A stretch of DNA of 11,612 nucleotides from Candidatus Iainarchaeum sp. (GCA_016218635.1 JACRDJ010000121.1:1-11612), one strand, 5' to 3'; numbered from the stretch's first letter, positions 1 through 6,579 are shown. Notes: generated by a model from the letters alone, not told the origin. A program made the numbers and translations.

Positions 1-3000
1 CCATGTTGGAGAGGAAACCGATGAGTTCCCTTGCGGCAGCAATGGTGTCTTCAGCCGTGAATCCGGCTACGACTACATCACCGTCGGGGGTCACTTCCAT
101 GACCTTGTCTCCGGCAGCTGTCAGGCGGTCGCTCAGACCAACTACTTGGCCTGCGAGAGCGTTGACCAAGGGGCCTCCCACGATGACTCTCTTGCCGGCG
201 GGGTTGTCCACATCCAGCATGACGAGTTCGGTGGGCACTACTGCAGGCATCATGTAGGAGGTAGGAGTAGCTACGCAGGTTCCTGCGTCTCCGGCTCCGC
301 ATGTGGCCGTGTAGTGAACTTCGTCCACCGTTACCGTGGTTCCGGCTGCGGTCTTGGCTTCCTTGCCCACTTCAACGCCGGTCAGTTTTTCCCCACCGGT
401 TACACTGGTGGTGACTTCCTTTCCGTGCACGTTGACGACGGACTGAAGCCTGGATTCAGGAATGCTGAACTTCACACCGCTGTCGTTGTCCAACAACCAG
501 GCCTTCACACCGGCATCGGTGTACGCTTTCTGGTAGTAGCTGGACTGTGTTCCGCTCCGCAGGTTGAGTGCGGGCGAACCGGTGAAATTCACATCGTCAC
601 CATAGGTGGAGAGCTGGGAGTTCGAGAACGGACCCAGGTTTCCACCGGTTTCGGTGTCGATGTAGGTATTGAACCGGGGGCCTCCACCAACTCCGCCTGT
701 TTCAACGGCGGTGAAGAGACGGAACTCTGCAACGAAATACTGGTTGGGGTCGTTGTAGAGGGTGTCGAAGTCCGTGCTGTCGGGAGCGTAGTAGGTGTAG
801 TTGATCCGGTTGACTTCGTTGGAGTCTGTTCCAGAGAACCGCAGAACGTGGTTGTTCTGAATGAATCCGCCGTCGCTCAACACACCGAGGTTCTGGTCAT
901 CGAGCATCAGCCAGATGCGGTCGCTTCCTACTACCTTGGCGGCGTAGAAGTAGCGGTCGCTATCCCGTCCGATGAGGGAAAACCGGATTCCGTTTGCGGC
1001 GTTGGTCGCGTAGGCGGCTACAGGCGCATTGGTGTCGAAGACTCTGTCCTTCTGCAACAGGAGCCAACCATAGGTTACATCCGTAGTGTCACCGGCGATG
1101 TTGAACAACAGATCGGAGGCACCCGGAGTGCTACTGGAGGTGGTCTTGTAGCGGATAGCTGCATCCACTTTGACTACAATAGCACCGGTTCCGGCGGTCG
1201 TGTTGTTGTCCATGACCACGTAGTTGATGTTGTCGATGGTGAAGGTATTACCCCTGCCCACCGTGAAGTCTGCAGGCTCATCCCCGGTTATGCGGCCATA
1301 ACCCTGTACACCGAGGTTGAAGTCGCTTCCGTTGTAGTCGCTGATCGTCCACTGGCGACCGTTCACATAGTCCAGAGTAGCAACCCTGAAGTTCAGGTCT
1401 GCGGCTCCGTCCAAGGTTCCGTCTGATCCCTTGTTGAGGTCAAAGTAGGTGGTCTTGGTGTCGAAGGCGAAGCTTCCGGTCGAGGATACTCCGTGGTAGA
1501 ATGCGAAAGGCAGGTTGTGCATTTCGTCGGAGGCTCCGGGAAACGAAACTCCGCCCACGGCGTTGGAAGGCAGTCCGGTGACGTTATTTCCAATCTCGAT
1601 GGGAGTCATTTCCTTTCCGGTTTCGAAACCGGCGAATTCCACCTGAGCGTACCCATAACCCTGGGTGTCTTCAGGCAATCCCTTGAGCAGGACAGCGTTT
1701 CCGGAGGTTTTTCCGCTCAGACCCTGACCCGTGTAGGTCGGATAGAGAGGACCTTGTTCATAGGTTCCGCCGGTGCTGGTGCTCCAGGTTACTTCGTCGT
1801 TGAGGATTTTGATGTAGGACAACGCGTTGGCGTCTGTGGAGCTTGCCCCGATTTCTACTTTCCAGGGGTATGAAGTTGCCGTCGAGGTTGAGTCGTACGG
1901 GTAACCCTTGGTGTCGTAGAGGAGGACCGTTCCGCTGCCGGTGGTGACTTCCACGTAACCCTTTCCGGAGGTCGAGGCCACGTTAATGGAGTCGATGAAC
2001 AGGTTGCTCAGGAGGGCGTAGTCGCCTGAAGAGTCCTGGAATACATCGGCGAGATTTTGTCCGGATGCGACCGTCTGGGTCTGAACCTCTGTGTCTCCGT
2101 CGTAGAGCGTTACGCTCACACTGTAGGTGGACACGGCAGTTCCGGCCTGGGCCACGTAGTTCACCAAAACCTGCAGTTCCTTGCCTTCATAGGCATTGCG
2201 GCCTGCAAGACCGGTGATGTACTGGCCTTCGTCGTAGCGTTTCTTGTCGCTGGACTTGACCAGTTTGAGGTTCTTGGTTCCCGTCAGGGTAGCCGAGGAG
2301 AGCTCGTATTCTTCCCCGAAGAAGATGACTTTCAATACGTCATCCGTTCCGTCGGTGAAGCTGGTGCTTCCCAGGTCCAGTGCGGGGGAAAACTTGGTCT
2401 GGTAGTAGTACTGACCGGACCCTGAAATCAATGCGAGGAGGTCCTTGGCAGTGCTGGAAGAGGTTTCCATGCGGGCGTCCAGTTTGAGACCGATGGTTTC
2501 CTGCACGGTCGGACTGGGCGTCTGAGAGACTTGGTCACCGTTGTTAATGCGCTGATTGACGGTCGCATTGTAGAGGTGTTCCAGCTTGGAGTCGGTGATG
2601 GCGTTGGTGTCGTTGTTTCCGTGAATTTCGCTGTTACCGGAAACGGAGTCTAGGTTCTGCTTGAAAATATATGAACCGGCTCCCACGGTGACAGTTCCGC
2701 CCACGGTGAGGTCCACGCTAAGGTCTTCGACCGTTGCGCTGGCGCCTTCTCCGGCGGTTCCGCTTACGCTGACTTCCTGGGTGGTGTATGCTTTGGCTGC
2801 AATGGCAGCTGCAATGTTACCGGCCCAAACCGCGTCTGAGAGCTGAGCGGCAGAACCTACTACCACACTGACATTGGGACTACCGTCAGCTGCGTAGAGG
2901 TCACCCTTGGTAACAGGACCGGCGAAGGCCACAGGGGCCAAGGCGGAACCGACCAAGGCTGCACCAGCCGCAACCGCGGCGAGTTTCTTGATGCTAAAAC

Positions 3001-3007
3001 CTTTCAT
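1..3007 (-). CDS. S-layer protein, Methanococcus (MJ0822)-type, 3' end cut off by the window
   Basis: This gene encodes the secreted subunit of the paracrystalline surface layer that forms the cell wall in many archaea. The frame is open for 1002 codons from ATG 3007 to the left edge with no stop; I read every codon. Residues 1-29 form a signal peptide: a basic start (MKGFSIKK), an Ala/Val/Gly-rich core, and probable cleavage after VAFA. Next comes VVVGSAAQLSDAVWAGNIAA, the N-terminal S-layer signature in which the protein lists its own 'time-locked' helix. The middle is Ser/Thr/Gly/Asp-rich and beta-type, with N-glycosylation sequons such as NVS, NAT and NVT. Near the end, VIVGGPLVNALAG and the stretch ending VVVAGFTAEDTIAAARELI match the C-terminal S-layer domain, so probably little is missing. 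The only two cysteines are C903 and C911. A Shine-Dalgarno sequence 7 nt upstream supports the start. Family assignment is strong. Confidence 0.93.
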   Translation of the reverse strand, partial: MKGFSIKKLAAVAAGAALVGSALAPVAFAGPVTKGDLYAADGSPNVSVVVGSAAQLSDAVWAGNIAAAIAAKAYTTQEVSVSGTAGEGASATVEDLSVDLTVGGTVTVGAGSYIFKQNLDSVSGNSEIHGNNDTNAITDSKLEHLYNATVNQRINNGDQVSQTPSPTVQETIGLKLDARMETSSSTAKDLLALISGSGQYYYQTKFSPALDLGSTSFTDGTDDVLKVIFFGEEYELSSATLTGTKNLKLVKSSDKKRYDEGQYITGLAGRNAYEGKELQVLVNYVAQAGTAVSTYSVSVTLYDGDTEVQTQTVASGQNLADVFQDSSGDYALLSNLFIDSINVASTSGKGYVEVTTGSGTVLLYDTKGYPYDSTSTATSYPWKVEIGASSTDANALSYIKILNDEVTWSTSTGGTYEQGPLYPTYTGQGLSGKTSGNAVLLKGLPEDTQGYGYAQVEFAGFETGKEMTPIEIGNNVTGLPSNAVGGVSFPGASDEMHNLPFAFYHGVSSTGSFAFDTKTTYFDLNKGSDGTLDGAADLNFRVATLDYVNGRQWTISDYNGSDFNLGVQGYGRITGDEPADFTVGRGNTFTIDNINYVVMDNNTTAGTGAIVVKVDAAIRYKTTSSSTPGASDLLFNIAGDTTDVTYGWLLLQKDRVFDTNAPVAAYATNAANGIRFSLIGRDSDRYFYAAKVVGSDRIWLMLDDQNLGVLSDGGFIQNNHVLRFSGTDSNEVNRINYTYYAPDSTDFDTLYNDPNQYFVAEFRLFTAVETGGVGGGPRFNTYIDTETGGNLGPFSNSQLSTYGDDVNFTGSPALNLRSGTQSSYYQKAYTDAGVKAWLLDNDSGVKFSIPESRLQSVVNVHGKEVTTSVTGGEKLTGVEVGKEAKTAAGTTVTVDEVHYTATCGAGDAGTCVATPTSYMMPAVVPTELVMLDVDNPAGKRVIVGGPLVNALAGQVVGLSDRLTAAGDKVMEVTPDGDVVVAGFTAEDTIAAARELIGFLSNM

Positions 3008-3014
3008 CTGTTTT

Positions 3015-3021
3015 TCACCTC
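3015..3021 (-). promoter_or_regulatory. Shine-Dalgarno sequence of the S-layer gene
   Basis: The minus strand reads GAGGTGA 7 nt before the ATG at 3007. It is a near-complete match to the archaeal anti-SD complement AGGAGGTGA. It fixes the S-layer start and fits a strongly translated gene. A small 5-bp stem (TTGCT/AGCAA, 3027-3042) lies just upstream in the predicted leader; it is too weak to call a regulatory hairpin. Confidence 0.8.
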
Positions 3022-3102
3022 ATGATTTGCTATCAAAAGCAAGCCTCGGAATGGCACGGGCAAGCCGGCCGAAACTTTGGCTTACCAATAATCGTACGAG
3101 GT

Positions 3103-3114
3103 CCTTTAAAAAGG
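3103..3114 (-). promoter_or_regulatory. Probable TATA box of the S-layer gene
   Basis: The minus strand reads CCTTTTTAAAGG, an AT core with CCTTT/AAAGG arms, about 100 bp upstream of the ATG. If it is the TATA box, transcription would begin near 3082 and leave a leader of about 75 nt carrying the Shine-Dalgarno site. This leader is far longer than those predicted for most other genes in the window. The upstream repeats at 3117-3128 and 3143-3154 also contain TATA-like CTTAAA, so the exact box is uncertain. Confidence 0.5.
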
Positions 3115-3116
3115 TT

Positions 3117-3154
3117 CCGGTTTAAGGCATTTGTCGTTAAAGCCGGTTTAAGGC
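3117..3154. repeat. Pair of 12-bp direct repeats upstream of the S-layer gene
   Basis: The 12-mer CCGGTTTAAGGC occurs at 3117-3128 and again, exactly, at 3143-3154, with starts 26 bp apart. Both copies lie directly upstream (with respect to the S-layer gene) of the best TATA candidate at 3103-3114. Position and spacing fit a tandem regulator-binding site, or two alternative TATA elements (CTTAAA on the minus strand). No binding protein is identified. The winged-helix gene next door is a candidate by proximity only. Confidence 0.6.
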
Positions 3155-3181
3155 CCCCCGAGGGAATTTCTCAGCGATTGA

Positions 3182-3883
3182 CTATTGAGGGTTCGACGAA
3201 TCCCGTAATGGAACCGGCTGGGTGTCCGGGGCCCGGGCAAAGAGCTTATTGTAGAACTGGTTGAGTTCGTTGCGGCTCATGAGCGAAATCACGTAATCGT
3301 TGTAGGACTGAATCATGTGGGCCATGTCATTGAGTCCGTCCTGGAGTTCGGGAAGGGAAAAGTCCATTTTTTCGGGGGCCAGCACTTCCACGGAAATGGG
3401 CCCATAGAAGTACATGAGCCGTATCAGTGCCCGGAAATCGCGCACGGTGAGCGTGGCTTCCACGTACCCGGAATATTTTTGGGGGTCTTTGAGTTCAATG
3501 ATTTTGGCGATGAATGAATCGTATACGGTGAAATCCGGTTCTTTTTTCATGGAATCCGTGAGTGAGTTCAGTTGTTTTTGGAGGAGTTCGGATTCAATGC
3601 TCTGGGCTTCGATGACCACGCGGAGACGGAGACGAAACTCGTCCTCGCGGGCCAGCTCCTGGCGGCGCAGGGATTCTTCCTGCACGGAAGTCACCAGCGA
3701 GTACTGCAACGGGGACCCCCTGGCTTCAATGAGCTTTAACTGAATGAGTCCCTTGAGTTCCTGCAGGAGGCGGTCATAGGGGATTCCCAGCTGTTTGGAG
3801 AGGGCTTCCGCGGTCTTGGGGGCTGAAAGAAGCAGGGTGGAAATCTTTTTCTGCTCGGAGGAAAGCCTAGAAGGCGCAATCAT
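3182..3883 (-). CDS. Winged-helix DNA-binding protein of unknown target
   Basis: This is a predicted transcription regulator, not assigned to a named family. From ATG 3883 it has 233 residues. Residues about 5-65 form a winged helix: a helix (SEQKKISTLLL), then TAEALSKQLGIPYDRLLQELKGL as helix-turn-helix, then a wing (LIEARGSPLQYSLV). A charged, probably coiled-coil stretch rich in Glu/Arg/Leu follows, from SVQEESLRRQELAR through SIESELLQKQLNSL. The C-terminal third has a GYVEATLTV strand and a helix, then GPISVEVLAPEK and a long helix. That pattern loosely resembles the C-terminal extension of WYL regulators, which is only an inference. The frame extends to ATG 3925, but those 14 codons overlap a TATA-like palindrome and have no Shine-Dalgarno, so I prefer 3883. 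It lies immediately upstream of the S-layer gene on the same strand. Confidence 0.75.
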   Translation of the reverse strand: MIAPSRLSSEQKKISTLLLSAPKTAEALSKQLGIPYDRLLQELKGLIQLKLIEARGSPLQYSLVTSVQEESLRRQELAREDEFRLRLRVVIEAQSIESELLQKQLNSLTDSMKKEPDFTVYDSFIAKIIELKDPQKYSGYVEATLTVRDFRALIRLMYFYGPISVEVLAPEKMDFSLPELQDGLNDMAHMIQSYNDYVISLMSRNELNQFYNKLFARAPDTQPVPLRDSSNPQ

Positions 3884-3898
3884 TAAGGGATTGGGCCA

Positions 3899-3913
3899 TA
3901 AAAGCCTTTTAAA
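3899..3913. promoter_or_regulatory. Bidirectional palindromic TATA region between the winged-helix gene and bofA
   Basis: TAAAAG (3899-3904), one base, then CTTTTA (3906-3911) form a perfect inverted repeat, followed by AA. Read on the plus strand, CTTTTAAA is centred about 26 nt before the bofA-like ATG at 3936. Read on the minus strand, TTTAAAAG is centred about 26 nt before the internal ATG at 3883. Both distances predict a transcript starting at or next to the start codon, that is, leaderless. Neither start has a Shine-Dalgarno sequence. Confidence 0.6.
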
Positions 3914-3935
3914 CCATGCAGACATTCATTAAATC

Positions 3936-4196
3936 ATGATTGAACAATTCTTCAGCCCCAATGGATGGTGGCTCTTGTTATTGGGCGTAGGCCTGCTGGC
4001 CATTGCCATCGGAATCCTCTTGTTTATAAAGAACCTGCTGCTGCACGTGCTGGCGGGGGGCGCGGCATGGGTTGTTGTGGTGCTGGGGCTGGGGGTCAAG
4101 CTCCCATTCTGGCCCAGCCTGCTGATCAGCCTCCTGTTCGGGCCCGCGGGTACGGGAACCCTTCTGGTGCTCAAATTCTTCGGGTTGCTGAATTAA
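3936..4196 (+). CDS. BofA-family small integral membrane protein
   Basis: This 86-residue protein is almost entirely hydrophobic. TM1 spans about residues 10-31 (after GWW), with a Lys-containing turn (IKNLL). TM2 spans about 34-55, and a third amphipathic or re-entrant segment lies at about 58-80. The pattern GVKLPFWPSLLISLLFGPAGTGTLLVL matches the Pro/Gly-rich C-terminal signature of the BofA (pro-sigma-K processing inhibitor) family. Archaea have many such homologues but no sigma-K, so the bacterial role does not transfer; the function here is unknown. The start is ATG 3936, probably leaderless from the divergent promoter at 3899-3913. Positions 4197-4314 downstream hold no gene that I can see. 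Confidence 0.8.
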   Translation: MIEQFFSPNGWWLLLLGVGLLAIAIGILLFIKNLLLHVLAGGAAWVVVVLGLGVKLPFWPSLLISLLFGPAGTGTLLVLKFFGLLN

Positions 4197-4314
4197 CTGA
4201 AAGTTCAGGCCACCCTATACCGCCACTGCATCCAAAATGGTTCGGTTTGCCCTTCAGTTCACCCAGAACGAAAACGGACCATTCAATCATCTCCATCGGT
4301 TCTCCGCCAAAAGC

Positions 4315-4324
4315 TTATTAATAT
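4315..4324 (+). promoter_or_regulatory. Probable TATA box of the AbrB-PIN operon
   Basis: TTATTAATAT stands out as the most AT-rich block in the 150-bp gap after the BofA gene. It is centred about 35 nt before the AbrB ATG at 4355 and predicts transcription from about 4345. The resulting leader of about 10 nt would hold the GGTGA Shine-Dalgarno at 4345-4349. Antitoxins of this class often repress their own promoter, but I see no clear operator palindrome here. Confidence 0.5.
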
Positions 4325-4354
4325 GAATATCTTACTTTCTTACTGGTGAAAATT

Positions 4355-4606
4355 ATGGGTGTATTCATTGGTAAGGTTACTTCGCGTGGCCAGGTGACAA
4401 TTCCGCAGGAATTGAGGGAAGAGGAAGGGATCACCGGTGACGATTACGTGGCAATCCGCAGGGTGGGAAAATACATTGTCCTTGGAAAAGCCGAGCTGAG
4501 GCTTGATGAGATTACCGAGGCGTTTGAAAAGGAAGCAATCGCCCAGGGGCTTTCAAAGAAAGACCTGCTTAATGAACTGGAAAAAGTACGTAAGCACAGG
4601 AAGTGA
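4355..4606 (+). CDS. AbrB/MazE-type antitoxin (SpoVT-AbrB fold)
   Basis: This is a small DNA-binding protein, the likely antitoxin of the PIN toxin that follows. From ATG 4355 it has 83 residues. The N-terminal swapped-hairpin beta-barrel is classic: GKVTSRGQVTIPQELREEEGI, then the second half GDDYVAIRRVGKYIVLGKAE. The C-terminal half (from LDEITEAFEKEA) is helical and charged, ending in basic KVRKHRK; in such proteins this part binds and blocks the toxin. A GTG at 4346 would add three residues, but it lies inside the GGTGA Shine-Dalgarno (4345-4349) that serves ATG 4355 at 5-nt spacing. The stop codon at 4604-4606 lies inside the toxin's ribosome-binding site. Antitoxin identity comes from fold plus neighbour. 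The alternative is a stand-alone AbrB-like regulator. Confidence 0.85.
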   Translation: MGVFIGKVTSRGQVTIPQELREEEGITGDDYVAIRRVGKYIVLGKAELRLDEITEAFEKEAIAQGLSKKDLLNELEKVRKHRK

Positions 4607-4607
4607 T
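4598..4607 (+). promoter_or_regulatory. Shine-Dalgarno of the PIN toxin overlapping the antitoxin stop codon
   Basis: AGGAAGTGAT differs by one base from the ideal AGGAGGTGAT and lies 4 nt before ATG 4612. It includes the TGA stop of the AbrB gene (4604-4606). Ribosomes finishing the antitoxin therefore uncover or occupy the toxin's start region, which fits translational coupling. It argues for ATG 4612 over the GTG at 4603, which lies inside this site. Confidence 0.75.
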
Positions 4608-4611
4608 CCGG

Positions 4612-5019
4612 ATGCTTCGGCTTTTCGTGGATACCAACACATTGGTTTCCGGTCTCGTGTACTTTGGCCCTGAACACCAGCTGCTCAAAAAGGGGGTCCT
4701 ACGAAAAGTCGGGCTGGTTACCTCGGAGGACGTGATGGAAGAGCTGGTTGAAGTCATCAGCCGGAAATTTCCGGGCAAATCCGCTCTCGTGAAGGAATTT
4801 CTCAGCGTGATTGAAATTACCATAATCGGGAAAACCGAATACTACACCAGGATTGGTGAAATGGTGGTTCGGGACCCAAAGGACCGGCATGTTCTGGCCG
4901 CCGCATGGGCCGCACAGTGCAAAGTCATCGTGACCGGCGACCGCGACCTGCTGTCCTTGACCAGCTATCGGAATATCCGGATAATCACAACTACCCAAGC
5001 ACTGCGTGAAAGTGCGTGA
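4612..5019 (+). CDS. PIN-domain toxin (putative endoribonuclease, PIN family toxin component)
   Basis: This is a single-domain PIN nuclease of 135 residues from ATG 4612 and the likely toxin partner of the AbrB gene. The acidic metal-binding set is visible: D7 in LFVDTNTLVSG, a Glu pair at about 43-44 in TSEDVMEELVEV, D88/D91 in VRDPKDRHVLAAA, and D110/D112 in VTGDRDLLSL. These match active PIN proteins of the chromosomal 'putative toxin-antitoxin system toxin component' group, which cleave RNA using Mg2+ or Mn2+. The order antitoxin then toxin, with a 5-bp gap and shared ribosome-binding site, is typical of VapBC-like modules with AbrB-type antitoxins. The RNA target cannot be read from sequence. 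It ends 7 bp from the convergent PAC2 gene. Confidence 0.87.
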   Translation: MLRLFVDTNTLVSGLVYFGPEHQLLKKGVLRKVGLVTSEDVMEELVEVISRKFPGKSALVKEFLSVIEITIIGKTEYYTRIGEMVVRDPKDRHVLAAAWAAQCKVIVTGDRDLLSLTSYRNIRIITTTQALRESA

Positions 5020-5035
5020 ATTCAATTCACCGCAC
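5012..5035. terminator. Imperfect palindrome spanning two convergent stop codons
   Basis: GTGCG-TGAATT (5012-5022) is mirrored by AATTCA-C-CGCAC (5024-5035). This gives an 11-bp stem with one bulged C and a minimal loop. Its centre, 5023, is midway between the PIN stop (5017-5019) and the PAC2 stop (5027-5029). It could limit read-through in both directions. There is no T-tract, which archaeal termination normally needs, so terminator function is only a possibility. Confidence 0.35.
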
Positions 5036-5806
5036 GTACGTTAACCCGTTTTCGGGTTCTTCTTCTTTGGCGGACTCCAGCTGCTGTGAGAGCTGTTTGA
5101 AGGCTTCCTCGATTTCTTTGGCTTCTTTTTCAATCCGGTTCATGTCCAGCTGGAAACCGAATTTTTTGCCGAGGAGTTCCAGGAGCACTTTGGCGGCGCC
5201 GGGGTCTCCGTATACGAGGCGGATGTTGGTTTCACCCATCAGGCAGGAACCTTCCAGGCCTTCGGCCAGCGCACATCCCACCAGGAGGCCGGCGGCTCCG
5301 CTGATGAGGCCTTCGGTGGAGGAAGGAACGGCGCCCAGTTTCTTCCAGTTTTCAAGGAGTTTTTTGCTGGTGGCCGCCACAATGACAGAAGGGTGGGCCT
5401 TCATGCGTTTTTCGCCGATGTTGATTCCGGCCAACGCAATCACTTCACTGACTCCCTTTTTTTTCAGTTCCGAAACGATGGTGCGCGAGAAATCATAGTG
5501 TTCCTGCGAGCTTCCGGATTTGAGCTCCAGGGAGGGCTGAATGGGGCCGGCCAGAAAGAAAAAAGTCTGGCCCTTAAACGTCATCACATAAATTTCGTCC
5601 TTAATGAGGTCTACCACGCCTTTCTTGGTATACACGCTGGGCGGGAACGAGTCCGAATAAATTTCCCCGATTTTTTTGGGGGAAAACTGCTTGAGCAGAT
5701 AATCCACCACGATTTTGCCCACCAGCCCGATTCCGGGAAGGCCTACGAGCACAATGGCACCCGGGTACTTTTTGGAGTCCGAGAAAACAACCTGGGTGGC
5801 CATCAT
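5027..5806 (-). CDS. PAC2 family protein (archaeal proteasome-assembly chaperone-like)
   Basis: This 259-residue cytoplasmic protein is of the PAC2/DUF75 family, which includes the archaeal 20S proteasome assembly and binding factors PbaA/PbaB. Visible signatures are IVLVGLPGIGLVGKIVVDYL (residues 19-38), the SFPPSVYTKKG stretch, GVSEVIALAGINIGE, and GLISGAAGLLVGCALAEGLEG, a typical core. A charged, probably helical tail runs from about 220 to 250. The C-terminus reads LTYVR, so Tyr is third from last and there is no canonical C-terminal HbYX proteasome-docking motif. It is last in the priS-gins51-aif2a operon. ATG 5806 overlaps the aIF2-alpha stop by 4 bp. ATG 5803 lies 4 nt after a GGAAGTGA Shine-Dalgarno (5815-5808) and may be the true start, one residue shorter. 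Confidence 0.88.
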   Translation of the reverse strand: MMATQVVFSDSKKYPGAIVLVGLPGIGLVGKIVVDYLLKQFSPKKIGEIYSDSFPPSVYTKKGVVDLIKDEIYVMTFKGQTFFFLAGPIQPSLELKSGSSQEHYDFSRTIVSELKKKGVSEVIALAGINIGEKRMKAHPSVIVAATSKKLLENWKKLGAVPSSTEGLISGAAGLLVGCALAEGLEGSCLMGETNIRLVYGDPGAAKVLLELLGKKFGFQLDMNRIEKEAKEIEEAFKQLSQQLESAKEEEPENGLTYVR

Positions 5807-6579
5807 TTCACTTCCACGTCGAATTTTCCTTCACCTTTAAGGGATTTCATGGTCGAAACCGCCATCTGGCCGACCGCGGAAAGGTTGCGTTCGGCATCCT
5901 TGTAATCAAATGAAGTGGAAGTGACCCGGAATTTTCCGGAACCCGTGTAGAGGACTTCCACATGGCCCTTGGCCTGATTCATGGCCGAACCAAGGGACTG
6001 TTTGATGAGTTCCACCCCGTCCGGAGCCAGGGAATGCAGTTCCAGAATTCCGGCCACGGACTTCTGGGGGGACTCCACGTTGCGGTCCACCAGATCCAGC
6101 ACGGATTTCATCCATTTGGAGTCAATGCCGGTAGCGGCCTTCTCCCGGTGCACTTTCAGCTGCTGCATGCCCTCCAGGAGAGAAGGGTAGTGTTCCATGA
6201 GCGGAACCGCAATGGCCTCCCAGATCACATCCAGGGAAACCTTTTGTTCCTTGGCAAACATTTCAAGAATTTTCTGGCTGCGCTTGAATGAACGGAATTC
6301 GTCAATCTTGGTGCGCTGCAACCGGGCCGGCACCATGCTAAACGACAAATCCACCTGCTTTTTGACGGAATCAAACCCGACCACTTTGGCGGCCCGCACC
6401 TGCCCTTCCTTGACTACCGCCCGGATGTTTTTGACCCAGCTGGAGCTGACCTGGGAAATGTGAACAAACCCGGAAATTCCTTCATACTCCAGAAGCTCCA
6501 CAAACACCCCGTAATCGAGCACCCGCGTAATGCGGCACACAATCACTTCATTGGCTTGCGGAAAATCCATAAAAATCAT
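5803..6579 (-). CDS. eif2a: Translation initiation factor aIF2 subunit alpha
   Basis: This is the alpha subunit of the heterotrimer that carries initiator Met-tRNA to the small ribosomal subunit. It has 258 residues, close to the usual archaeal length. An N-terminal S1/OB domain covers about residues 8-85: EVIVCRITRVLDYGVFVELLEYEG, then GFVHISQVSSSWVKNIR, then VDLSFSMV. A helical middle domain (about 90-170) includes FAKEQKVSLDVIWEAIAVPLMEHY. A C-terminal alpha-beta domain (about 175-258), with HVEVLYTGSGKFRVTS, contacts the gamma subunit. ATG 6579 shares one base with the gins51 stop (TAATG). An in-frame ATG at 6570 (MDFPQANEV) is also plausible. The gene ends in a 4-bp overlap with PAC2. 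The Nop10 gene often found between aif2a and PAC2 in archaea is absent. Confidence 0.95.
   Translation of the reverse strand: MIFMDFPQANEVIVCRITRVLDYGVFVELLEYEGISGFVHISQVSSSWVKNIRAVVKEGQVRAAKVVGFDSVKKQVDLSFSMVPARLQRTKIDEFRSFKRSQKILEMFAKEQKVSLDVIWEAIAVPLMEHYPSLLEGMQQLKVHREKAATGIDSKWMKSVLDLVDRNVESPQKSVAGILELHSLAPDGVELIKQSLGSAMNQAKGHVEVLYTGSGKFRVTSTSFDYKDAERNLSAVGQMAVSTMKSLKGEGKFDVEVK

Noticed and set aside
146..1426. A 426-codon open frame on the plus strand
   Set aside because: It is antisense to, and codon-aligned with, the S-layer gene. Its product has low-complexity Val/Gly/His-rich content with no domain, while the minus frame carries clear S-layer motifs throughout.
4197..4208. Small inverted repeat CTGAA-AG-TTCAG after the BofA gene as a terminator
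   Set aside because: The stem is 5 bp with a 2-nt loop and no T-run, so it is within chance expectation.
3965..4321. A 118-codon plus-strand frame overlapping the BofA gene
   Set aside because: It is a shifted reading of the BofA gene. The BofA frame has membrane helices and family motifs; this one has no recognisable feature.
4346..4354. GTG at 4346 as start of the AbrB gene
   Set aside because: The GTG is part of the GGTGA Shine-Dalgarno for ATG 4355, and the predicted transcript begins about there.
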